38,688 nucleotides of DNA from Nonomuraea cypriaca. GTDB taxonomy: Bacteria; Actinomycetota; Actinomycetes; Streptosporangiales; Streptosporangiaceae. Location: positions 1 through 38,688 of the forward strand of contig NZ_JADOGI010000094.1 in NCBI RefSeq assembly GCF_015645445.1, given 5' to 3'. The translations under genes were made by a program, and so were the position numbers. This document shows, piece by piece, positions 29,556 through 36,846 of this stretch; position 1 is the stretch's first letter, and each line of letters starts with the position of its first letter. Below the pieces are notes generated by a model. That model saw nothing but the letters and a program-made list of their open reading frames with translations, was not told where the DNA came from and did not search any database.

Positions 29556-31738
29556 GTGATCATCAGCTTAGCCCGCTCAAGGATCCGTTCGAGGGTCGTC
29601 GCGCTGGTGGTGGCGGTGACGCTGTCGGCCGCGGGAGCGGTGACGGTAGCCGCCACCGAGGCCGCCGCGGCTGCCGGAAGTGAAAACGAGGGCGCAGACT
29701 GCGTAGTGCCCGGCCTGCCCAGTGAGGGATCACTGCCGACCAACTCCAGGCTCCCCGATCCCTTCAGAAAGATGGACGGCACGCGCATCACCACCAAGTC
29801 CGAGTGGCGGTGCAGGCGGGAAGAGACCAAGCGGCTGGCGGAGAGGTTCGTCTACGGCGAGAAGCCACCGAAGCCGGCCGGCGTCATGGGCACGGTCTCG
29901 AACAGCAACATCACGGTGAACGTGTCCCACAACGGCAGGAGCTCCAGTTTCTCCGCGAGCGTCTCCCTGCCGGGTGGCTCCGGGCCTTTCCCTGCCGTCG
30001 TCGTCCTGGGCGGATTCGGCGCGGACACGGCCGCCATCAGATCGGCGGGCGCCGCCGTCATCAACTACGACCCCTACGCGGTGGGGCGGGAGGGCACGCC
30101 CAGGAACAACAAGCAAGGCGCCTTCTACAGCATCTACGGCTCCTCGAGCAGCACCGGAGTGCTCGTCGCCTGGGCCTGGGGGGTGAGCCGGATCATCGAC
30201 GTCATCGAGCAGTCGGGCGGCAACATCCTCAAAGCGGACGCGACCGGCGTCACGGGCTGCTCCCGATTCGGAAAGGGTGCGTTCGTCACCGGTGCGTTCG
30301 ATCAGCGCATCACTCTGACCATGCCGATCGAGTCGGGTAGCGCCGGCGTTCCCATCTTCCGCGGGATTCCAGGAGAAGGCGCCCAGAGCCTGAGCAGCGC
30401 GTACGGAGAGCAGCCGTGGCTGGGCGACGCGTTCGGCTCCTTCACGAGCAGCCCGAACAGGCTGCCGGTGGACACCCACCAGCTGGTGGCCATGGTCGCG
30501 CCCCGCGGACTGTTCATCATGGACAACCCGCACATCGCCAACCTGGGTCCCAGATCCGCGAGTGTGGCGGCCCTGGGCGGAGCGGAGGTCTACAAGGCGC
30601 TCGGCGCGGGAGCGAACATCACCTACTGGTCCGACGTCCAGGACGGTACGCACTGCGCCAACAGGTCGGAATGGCGCACCCCGTTGCAGCAGAACATCCA
30701 GAAATTCCTGCTGAACACGGGCAGCGCCGCCGGCACGATCAGGATCTCCTCCAGAGCGCAGGGCAACCTGGCCGAGTGGAGGGACTGGCAGACCCCGACC
30801 CTCGGCGACTCCGGCGGCGACACCACCGCTCCGAGCACGCCCGGCACCCTTGCCGCGTCCAACGTGACCGTCGGCAGCGCCACGCTGACCTGGGCCGCGT
30901 CCACCGACCAGGGAGGTTCCGGCCTGGCCGGCTACAACGTCTACAGGGAGCAGGGCGCCACCGACCCGCAACTCGGCCAGTCCACCACCAACTCGACCAC
31001 CCTCACCGGGCTGACCGCGAACACCCAGTACCAGGTGTACGTACGGGCCCGTGACGGCGCCGGAAACCTGTCAGGCAACTCGCAACCGGTCACGTTCACG
31101 ACGACCGCCGGGGGCAGTGGCGACACCTCGCCGCCGACGGCCCCGGCAGGCCTGGCCGCCTCGGGGACCACACGTCCACGGGCACGACCCTGGGCTGGAC
31201 GGCCGCCACGGACGACAACGGCGTCACCGGCTACGACATCCTGCGCGCGCCCGGCGCGAGCGGTGGCACGTTCACCCAGGTCGGCACCTCGGCCACGACC
31301 TCGTACGGCGACACGGGCCTGACCCCGAGCACCACCTACCGCTACCAGGTCAGGGCACGGGACGCCGCGGGCAACACCTCGGCGGTCTCGAACACCGCGC
31401 AGGTCACCACCCAGCCCGGCTCCTCCACCGGCGGCTGCACGGCCGTTCCGACCGTACAGACCCATTGGGCCACCGGGTACGTCATCCAGCCCCTGACCAT
31501 CACCAACACCGGCACGTCCGCGATCAACGGATGGACGGTCACCTTCACGCTGCCGGCCGGGCACACGATGGCCGGCTCGTGGAACGGTGCCGTCACCGTC
31601 AGCGGACAGACCGTGACCATCAGGAACGCCGCCCACAACGGCACCCTCGCCCCAGGAACCGGCACCACCAGCGTCGGCTTCCAGGTGAACCGCCCGAACG
31701 GCAACACCGCGCTTCCGTCCGGATACACCTGCGCCTGA
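29556..31738 (+). pseudogene. Secreted glucuronoyl esterase (CE15) with FnIII repeats and CBM2, interrupted by a frameshift
   Basis: GTG 29556 starts a signal peptide (RSRVVALVVAVTLSAAGAVTVAATEAAAAA). The CE15 domain (~60-400) has the family nucleophile motif GCSRFGKG with S236, E259 in IESGSAG and H366 in DGTHCAN, a complete triad for cleaving the lignin-glucuronoxylan ester. A fibronectin III domain follows (TPGTLAASNVTVGSATLTW to TFTTTAG), then the second FnIII loses its frame between about 31158 and 31176 (after GLAASGTT). One inserted base restores it: STGTTLGWTAATDDNGVTGYD, QVRARDAAGNTS, then a family 2 cellulose-binding module (CTAVPTVQTHWATGYV ... LPSGYTCA) ending at TGA 31736-31738. 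If real, translation stops early and yields a soluble esterase without CBM; otherwise it is a sequencing error. Confidence 0.88.
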
Positions 31739-31744
31739 CAGCAG

Positions 31745-31780
31745 CCAGACCCCTGGCCCATCCACCGGGCCAGGGGCTGG
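31745..31780. terminator. Bidirectional hairpin terminator
   Basis: CCCCTGGCCC (31750-31759) pairs perfectly with GGGCCAGGGG (31767-31776) around a 7-nt loop; CCAG/CTGG extends the stem past one bulge. It lies 7 bp after the esterase TGA and before the end of the convergent gene. There is no T-run, as is common in actinomycetes. Confidence 0.8.
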
Positions 31781-31823
31781 CGCGTCAGCGCCCGCCGAAC
31801 CCGTGGGCTGGCAGGCGCGCATG

Positions 31824-33011
31824 TCAAGGGTGTGCCGGGGTCAGGTCGGCGGCGATGGGTATGTCGGGGGCGGCGGTGTTGGTGACGACGGCGAGTTCGT
31901 GGCCCTTGCGGGTGCTGATCCACTGGCCGCCGATGAGGGGGAGGAGGGCGATGTTGGGGGTGGGGCCGCTCGTCCAGTCCAGGAGCCCCGCGATGGTGGC
32001 GAGCCGGGTGCGGCCGATCGCCTCGGCGACCGCGCTCGGCTCTGCCGGATCTGCCGCGGACGTCAAGGCGTGGTGAGCGACCTCGACCAGGGCGTGGGCC
32101 AGGCCGAGGGGCTGGAGCCAGGGACGGCCGGTCGCGCGCTGGTAGGAGGCGGCCAGGTCGGCGGCGGTGACGTCGTCCAAGGACGAGCGGTGGGGGTGCC
32201 GCGGCGTCCAGTAGACCAGGGTGGCCACCCGCGCCTCGGCGAGGTCGGGGCCGGCGTCGTGGGCGGTGCCGGCATGGGGATAGGTCAGCCACCGCGAACA
32301 GGTGATCAACCGGGGGCGCGGCCCGGTCTGCGTGGCCTGGCGGTAGTACAGGGCCAGGTCGGCGGCGGTGGCGGCGCTGGTGACGATGTCGGCACCGTGG
32401 CGGTGCAGATGGTCGAGTTGCCCGCACAGATCCGTGGCCGGCTCGCGGTATCCCCCGGGATCGACGAGGGTGTGCCCGCGCCCGATCGCCACCGGCGCGA
32501 AGTGGCGGCGGAGCAGCCTGCCCTGCAGATCGTCGTTCCACAGGCAGCCGACCGTCTGCCTGCCGCCCAGCCGTTCCCACATGTCGGCGAACACGTTGGC
32601 GATGTCGTCGAGCCCCCAGGCGAAGTGGTAGGTCCAGCGGAAGCGGTGGACCGCGTCGACGGCCCGCGTGTGGAGGTACGCCTGCCAGGGGAAGGTGGTC
32701 GACACGCAGGGCACCCGCAGGATCTCGCAGGTCTCCGCCACCACGGGCAGGACCTGGGTGCCGGCCATGGTGATGATCACGCTGGCCCGCTCGACCTCCA
32801 CCAGCTCGCGAACGGCCTGGCGCGCTCTCGACGGCTCGGACCGGCTGTCGCGGATCGCGACGCGTACGCCGTATCGGCGGTCGCCGTCGCGTACCGGCGG
32901 GAGACGCGGGGCGAGGGCGCCGAGGACGAAGGACATCGGGTCGCCGAGCCGGGCGAGCCGGCCGGTCTCGGGGACCACCGCGCCGATCGTGAGTTGCGGG
33001 CCGGATCCCAT
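31824..33011 (-). CDS. Periplasmic-binding-protein-like (Peripla_BP_6) protein without signal peptide
   Basis: 395 aa. The start is fixed by GGAGGTGATC directly before the ATG (33009-33011). The sequence follows type I branched-chain amino-acid/amide binding proteins: LTIGAVVPETGRLARLGDPM at the start, ASVIITMAGTQVLPVVAETCEILRVPCVSTTFP, GLDDIANVFADMWERLGGRQTVGCLWNDDLQG and LARATGRPWLQP-like helices. No signal peptide, lipobox or transmembrane helix is found and no permease or ATPase gene is adjacent, so a cytosolic ligand-binding role is more likely than transport. Related sensor modules occur in AmiC-type regulators. Ligand unknown. Confidence 0.82.
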   Translation of the reverse strand: MGSGPQLTIGAVVPETGRLARLGDPMSFVLGALAPRLPPVRDGDRRYGVRVAIRDSRSEPSRARQAVRELVEVERASVIITMAGTQVLPVVAETCEILRVPCVSTTFPWQAYLHTRAVDAVHRFRWTYHFAWGLDDIANVFADMWERLGGRQTVGCLWNDDLQGRLLRRHFAPVAIGRGHTLVDPGGYREPATDLCGQLDHLHRHGADIVTSAATAADLALYYRQATQTGPRPRLITCSRWLTYPHAGTAHDAGPDLAEARVATLVYWTPRHPHRSSLDDVTAADLAASYQRATGRPWLQPLGLAHALVEVAHHALTSAADPAEPSAVAEAIGRTRLATIAGLLDWTSGPTPNIALLPLIGGQWISTRKGHELAVVTNTAAPDIPIAADLTPAHP

Positions 33012-33132
33012 GATCACCTCCGAGAAGGCCGCGGGACGGACGCGCGTGGGCCGATGAGAACGCGTCCGCTTGCTGGAAGCCGAACCTGGCCGGGTGGCCG
33101 GGCGGCAAGGGCGGGCCGGAGCACGCGCCAAC

Positions 33133-33163
33133 CCGCCGAGGCCCTCCACGGGGCCCTCGGCGG
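33133..33163 (-). terminator. Hairpin terminator after the chaplin-like gene
   Basis: CCGCCGAGG (33133-33141) and CCTCGGCGG (33155-33163) form a perfect 9-bp stem, extended inward by two pairs after one mismatch. It lies 16 bp beyond the stop of the chaplin-like gene and upstream of the binding-protein gene on the same strand. Confidence 0.75.
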
Positions 33164-33178
33164 ATGGCTGTCCGGTGC

Positions 33179-33559
33179 CTAGTTGTGCACGGTGACGCAG
33201 GTCGTGCGGCTCATGACCGAGATCGTCTCGTTACCGCAGTTGTTGCTGTGGCCGGAGGCGTTGCGGGCGAAGAGCAGGTTGGACAGAACGCCCCCGCTGG
33301 GGCCGGTGTGGTCACCGCCCTTCCCCCGACGGCCCAGGTCCTTGGTGACGCAGGTGCGCTCCTTGAGGACGGCCAGCTTGCCGCTGCCGCAGAGGTTGGC
33401 GTGGCCTGAGGAGTTTCGCCCTGAGACGTTGGACAGCAGGCCACCGGGGCCGCCGTCGGTGTCTCCCGCGTGGGCGCCGGCCACGGTGATGGCGGCCGGA
33501 GACATCATGATCCCTGCCACTGCCGCCGCGATCACGGCGAAGCGTCGTATGGTCTGCAT
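33179..33559 (-). CDS. Secreted chaplin-like protein with two tandem C-x12-C repeats
   Basis: 126 aa from the ATG behind GAAGGTAG. Residues 1-31 are a signal peptide ending AGAHA-GD. The mature part contains two copies of one motif: GGLLSN...NSSGHANLCGSGKLAVLKERTCV (C57, C70) and GGVLSN...NASGHSNNCGNETISVMSRTTCV (C108, C121). Both have C-x12-C and the SGHxNxCG lead. CGNxxxV...C at the domain end and GVLSGN-like GVLSN recall streptomycete chaplins, the surface amyloid proteins of aerial hyphae, but the long valine-rich loop of a true chaplin is missing. Each cysteine pair could form a disulfide. No sorting signal or C-terminal anchor. Likely role: cell-surface or spore-surface protein (inference). 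Confidence 0.82.
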   Translation of the reverse strand: MQTIRRFAVIAAAVAGIMMSPAAITVAGAHAGDTDGGPGGLLSNVSGRNSSGHANLCGSGKLAVLKERTCVTKDLGRRGKGGDHTGPSGGVLSNLLFARNASGHSNNCGNETISVMSRTTCVTVHN

Positions 33560-33614
33560 TTTCTACCTTCGGTGAATGAGGTGTTGATCGGTTGCCGAGC
33601 GCCAGGCGCTACTT

Positions 33615-33620
33615 AGGGTA
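33615..33620 (-). promoter_or_regulatory. Candidate extended -10 for the chaplin-like gene
   Basis: The minus strand reads TGTTACCCT (33615-33623 complement), an extended -10 (TG-n-TANNNT), about 56 nt before the ATG, within the AT-richer part of the 33560-33704 gap. No matching -35 was identified. Confidence 0.4.
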
Positions 33621-33704
33621 ACAGTTCGACAGCGTATGGTAATGATGGATCAATTCTCCGCCGCCTCAGCGTGAACGCCCGGGCCCACGGCGCCCGCTCG
33701 AACG

Positions 33705-35402
33705 TCAACTCCAGATGGCCGTGGACGGCCACGACGCGAGGTCGGAGAGCATCTGGCGGTCGTGCGTCGCGACGATGACGGCCGCGGGCGTGGTTCGCAG
33801 CGCCCCGGTGAGCTCGTCGACGAGCAGCGATGACAGGTGGTTCGTGGGTTCGTCGAGTATCAGCAGGTCAGGCCGCCTGGCCAGGCACAGTGCGAGGTGC
33901 AGCCGGCGCTGCTGTCCCTGGGACATCCGCCCCACGGGCGTGCGGAGCGCCTCACGGTCCAGCAGCCCCGTGCTCCCGAGCGGCACCAGGTCGGCCTCGG
34001 TCACCTCGCCCTGTGCCACGAGCGTCGCGACATGCCTGCGGTACACCTCGTGCGCCTGCAGATCGACCGGCCACGCGGGCACTTCCTGCGAGAGGTACGC
34101 GATCCTGGCGCCGGCGGACCGGCGTACCGCGCCGGTCGACGGGGTGATGTCGCCGGTCAGGACCCCGAGCAGGGTCGACTTGCCTGCGCCGTTCCGGCCG
34201 GTGACGAGGAGCCGGTCGCCGCCGTCGACGTCCAGCGTGACCGGCACGCCCAGGCGCCCCGCGACCGTCACCTCGTCGCACCGCAGGATCGGCAGGCCAC
34301 GGCGGGTCCGCAGCCGCGGCCACTGCAACGACAGCGGCGGCTGCGGCACCGTCACCCGATGCGCCTCCAGGACCTCCTGTTTGCGCCTCAGGCCCTGGAC
34401 GATCCCCGGGGCGTGCGACTGGCGCTGGTGCTTGCCCGTCCCCTTGTCCGGCCGCCATCCCGTGGTGAGCCGGTTTCGAGCCTCCTGTACGGCCTGGGCC
34501 AGCCTGGCGTGCTCCGCCTGCTGGGCCTCGTACTCCTGAACCCATCGCTCCCGTTCACGGCGGCGGCCCTCCCGCCAGCCCGCGTACCCGCCGGCGAACA
34601 CCCGGGGACGACCGTCCTCGCTCGGGTCCAGGTCGAGGAACTCGTCGGCCACCTCGCGCAGCAGGGCACGGTCGTGAGTGACGATCGCCAGCCCGCCCGC
34701 CCGTGACCGCAGGGAGGCGGTCAGGAAGTCCAGGCCGCCGGCGTCGAGATGGTTGGTCGGCTCGTCCAGTAGCAGGACGTCATGGCTGCCGCCGAGCACG
34801 CACGCCAGGCGTACGCGATAACGCTCGCCGACGGACAGCGTGGCCAGTTGCCTGTCACGGTCAGTGCACGCGTCGAGTCCTTCGAGGGCGACGTCGACCC
34901 GGCGTTCCGCGTCCCATGCGTCGAGGCGCATGGCGGCGTCGAGCGCGGCCGCGTAGAGAGCGTCCGCGCTCTCGTCGCCTCTTTCCAGGCCCGCGGCGGC
35001 GCGGTCCAGCGCGTGCAGGGCCAGGTGCGAGACGTGCACCGACTCGGCGACCAGGGTGCCGACGGTCTCTCCCGCGTGGGCGCGCAGGGACTGGTGGACC
35101 ACGCCGACCGTGCCCACGCGCTCGACCTGGCCGTCGTCGGGCGCGAGGTCGCCGGAGAGCAGGCGCAGCAGCGTCGTCTTGCCCCGGCCGTTCTCACCCA
35201 CGACGGCCAGCCGCGACCGGTGGGAGACGGTCACGTCGACATCGGACAACACGGGACGGCCGCCGAGTACGACCCGGATCCCGCGGGCGGCGAGATGAGC
35301 GCTCGTCCCGGCCGGCAGGCGACCGGTCGTGCTCAGTTCGGCGAGAAGTTCTTGCATCGACCGGCCGGACAACGGCCGATCGTTCGAGGGCGATGCCTCC
35401 AC
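33705..35402 (-). CDS. ABC-F ribosome-protection-type ATPase
   Basis: 565 aa from GTG 35400-35402, with TGGAG 7 nt upstream. There are two ATPase domains and no transmembrane part. First: Walker A GENGRGKTT, signature LSVGERYRVRLA, Walker B LLLDEPTNHLD. Second: GRNGAGKST, MSQGQQRRLHLA, LLILDEPTNHLSSLLVDEL. Between them lies a charged linker (WVQEYEAQQAEHARLAQ ... KQRQSH-like). NHLSxxLVDEL in the second site is typical of actinomycete antibiotic-resistance ABC-F proteins (TlrC, CarA, OleB types), which displace drugs from ribosomes. A leader peptide and alternative hairpins precede it. The C-terminus is odd: after MLSDLA the annotated frame ends in SWPSTAIWS, whereas another frame reads VVAVHGHLELTFERAPWARAF to a stop at 33613, a likelier family ending, so a late frameshift is suspected. 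Confidence 0.9.
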   Translation of the reverse strand: MEASPSNDRPLSGRSMQELLAELSTTGRLPAGTSAHLAARGIRVVLGGRPVLSDVDVTVSHRSRLAVVGENGRGKTTLLRLLSGDLAPDDGQVERVGTVGVVHQSLRAHAGETVGTLVAESVHVSHLALHALDRAAAGLERGDESADALYAAALDAAMRLDAWDAERRVDVALEGLDACTDRDRQLATLSVGERYRVRLACVLGGSHDVLLLDEPTNHLDAGGLDFLTASLRSRAGGLAIVTHDRALLREVADEFLDLDPSEDGRPRVFAGGYAGWREGRRRERERWVQEYEAQQAEHARLAQAVQEARNRLTTGWRPDKGTGKHQRQSHAPGIVQGLRRKQEVLEAHRVTVPQPPLSLQWPRLRTRRGLPILRCDEVTVAGRLGVPVTLDVDGGDRLLVTGRNGAGKSTLLGVLTGDITPSTGAVRRSAGARIAYLSQEVPAWPVDLQAHEVYRRHVATLVAQGEVTEADLVPLGSTGLLDREALRTPVGRMSQGQQRRLHLALCLARRPDLLILDEPTNHLSSLLVDELTGALRTTPAAVIVATHDRQMLSDLASWPSTAIWS

Positions 35403-35560
35403 AGTTGTGCTCCACAGTTCGCTCCGGAACCGGGCAGCACGAAGAAGCCGCCCGGTACGACTACCGCGACGGCGGACACACGAGAAGAAAGCTCAGCGCC
35501 GCGCCGTCAGGCGCGACGGCGGGGCTTCATGAAGCCAACACTGTGGTACATGCGCCTCAT
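35403..35560 (-). promoter_or_regulatory. Attenuator-type leader of the ABC-F gene
   Basis: A leader peptide frame is followed by alternative hairpins. CGCCGTCGCG on the minus strand occurs at 35512-35521, inside the leader peptide codons, and again at 35465-35474. An arm between them (35497-35505) can pair with either copy, so the two stems exclude each other. A strong further hairpin, ACCGGGCAGC (35429-35438) with GCCGCCCGGT (35447-35456) on the plus strand, lies just before the gene. This is the geometry of ribosome-stalling-controlled attenuation. Confidence 0.65.
35507..35560 (-). CDS. Leader peptide MRRMYHSVGFMKPRRRA
   Basis: ATG at 35558-35560 follows AGAAGGG at 8 nt, and the frame closes at TGA 35507-35509, giving 17 residues; an internal ATG at 35551 is a second possible start. 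The last codons (Pro-Arg-Arg-Arg-Ala) lie on the 5' arm of the leader hairpin, so a ribosome there would melt it. Resistance ABC-F genes such as msrD are known to have short stalling leader peptides. Confidence 0.6.
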   Translation of the reverse strand: MRRMYHSVGFMKPRRRA

Positions 35561-35587
35561 GCTACACACCCTTCTGGTCTGCCACAG

Positions 35588-35673
35588 TTTCTAGAATCCG
35601 ATTCCACTATCTGTTGACACGTGCGGGGGCGAGTCTCATTCTGGAAACAGTTCCTAGACGTGGATTCTAGAAA
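35588..35673. promoter_or_regulatory. Promoter and 12-bp inverted-repeat operator of the acyl-CoA dehydrogenase operon
   Basis: TTTCTAGAATCC (35588-35599) and GGATTCTAGAAA (35662-35673) are perfect inverted copies, each containing the palindrome TTCTAGAA. A partial third copy, TTCCTAGA, lies at 35651-35658. Between them TTGACA (35614-35619), 17 bp and CATTCT (35637-35642) make a -35/-10 pair for the plus-strand operon. Sites on both sides of the promoter suggest repression, possibly by looping, by a TetR-like fatty-acid regulator (inference). Confidence 0.65.
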
Positions 35674-35690
35674 TTTGCCAGGAGGCGGCT

Positions 35691-36845
35691 GTGGACTTCT
35701 CACTCACCCCCGAGGAACGGCAGATCCGCGACACCGTCCGGTCCTTCGTGGAGAAGGAGATCATGCCGCTGGAGCCGGAGGTCCTGCGCAACGAGCGCGA
35801 AGGCCGGCCGGCGCTCGACCCCGACGTGCTGCGCGACCTGCGCGCCAAGGCCAGGAAGTCTGGTTTCTGGGGCATCAACACCCCCGAGGAGTACGGCGGC
35901 GCGGAGCTCGGCCCGATCATGTCCGCGATCATCGCCATGGAGATCGGCAGGACGTTCGTGCCGTTCTCGTTCGGCGGCAGCGCGGACAACATCCTCTACG
36001 CGGGCACCGACGAGCAGAAGCGGCGTTACCTCATCCCGACCATCGAGGGCGAGCGGCGCTCCTGCTTCGCCATCACCGAGCCGGGCGCGGGCTCCGACGC
36101 CCGCAACATCCGCACCAGGGCCGTCAGGGACGGCGCCGAGTGGGTGATCAACGGGGAGAAGACGTTCATCACCGGCGGGAGCGAGGCGGACTTCGTCATG
36201 GTGTTCGCCGTGGCCGAGCCGTACGGGGTGACCTGTTTCCTGGTGGACAGGGACATGGGGTGGAAGTCCGAGCCGATCCCGACCATGGGCCAGTGGGGGC
36301 CGGCGGCGCTGGTGTTCCAGGACGTGCGGGTGCCCGAGGAGAACATCCTGGGCGAGCTCGGCAAGGGCTTCGAGCTGGCCATGCAGTGGATCGGCCAGGG
36401 ACGTTACATGATCCCGGCACGGGCCATCGGCTCGGCAGAGCGGATGTTGCAGATGGCCGTCGACTACGCCAAGATCCGCAAGTCCATGGGCCAGGCCATC
36501 TCGGAGTACCAGGCCATCCAGTGGATGATCGCCGACTCGCAGGTGGAGATCGAGGCGGCGAAGTGGCTGACGCTGTACGCGGCGTGGCGGGTGGGCGAGG
36601 GCATGGACGCCAGGCACGCCTCGTCGATCGCCAAGCTCAACGGGGCCGTGATGGCCAACCAGGTCGTCGACCGGGTGCTGCAGATTCACGGGGGTATGGG
36701 GTATACGAAGGAGTTGCCGATCGAGCGGTGGTACCGGGAGTTGCGGCTGTTGCGCATCTTCGAGGGGACGGATGAGATCCAGCGGCGTACGATCGCCCGC
36801 AACCTGATCAAGGGCAACGTCCGCCTGGGCACGATCGGGGAGTGA
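35691..36845 (+). CDS. Acyl-CoA dehydrogenase
   Basis: 384 aa from GTG 35691, behind AGGAGG. It begins MDFSLTPEERQIRDTVRSFVEKEI, as is standard in the family. FAD/substrate motifs CFAITEPGAGSDARNI and GEKTFITGGSEADFVMVFA follow, and the C-terminal domain has QIHGGMGYTKELPIERWYRELRLLRIFEGTDEIQRRTIARNL, with E358 of FEGT as the probable catalytic base. The enzyme forms a 2,3-enoyl-CoA from an acyl-CoA, passing electrons to ETF. Chain length cannot be read. The next gene begins 1 nt after the stop, so the pair (acyl-CoA dehydrogenase plus acyl-CoA synthetase) should act on one acyl substrate. Confidence 0.95.
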   Translation: MDFSLTPEERQIRDTVRSFVEKEIMPLEPEVLRNEREGRPALDPDVLRDLRAKARKSGFWGINTPEEYGGAELGPIMSAIIAMEIGRTFVPFSFGGSADNILYAGTDEQKRRYLIPTIEGERRSCFAITEPGAGSDARNIRTRAVRDGAEWVINGEKTFITGGSEADFVMVFAVAEPYGVTCFLVDRDMGWKSEPIPTMGQWGPAALVFQDVRVPEENILGELGKGFELAMQWIGQGRYMIPARAIGSAERMLQMAVDYAKIRKSMGQAISEYQAIQWMIADSQVEIEAAKWLTLYAAWRVGEGMDARHASSIAKLNGAVMANQVVDRVLQIHGGMGYTKELPIERWYRELRLLRIFEGTDEIQRRTIARNLIKGNVRLGTIGE

Positions 36846-36846
36846 C

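Noticed and set aside
31150..31180. Programmed ribosomal frameshift in the CE15 gene
   Set aside because: No slippery heptamer or downstream pseudoknot is evident; a deletion or sequencing error is simpler.
9195..35402. A tylosin-type resistance cluster (TlrB-like methyltransferase plus TlrC-like ABC-F)
   Set aside because: The two genes are about 23 kb apart with housekeeping and sugar genes between, and no polyketide or glycosylation genes are present.
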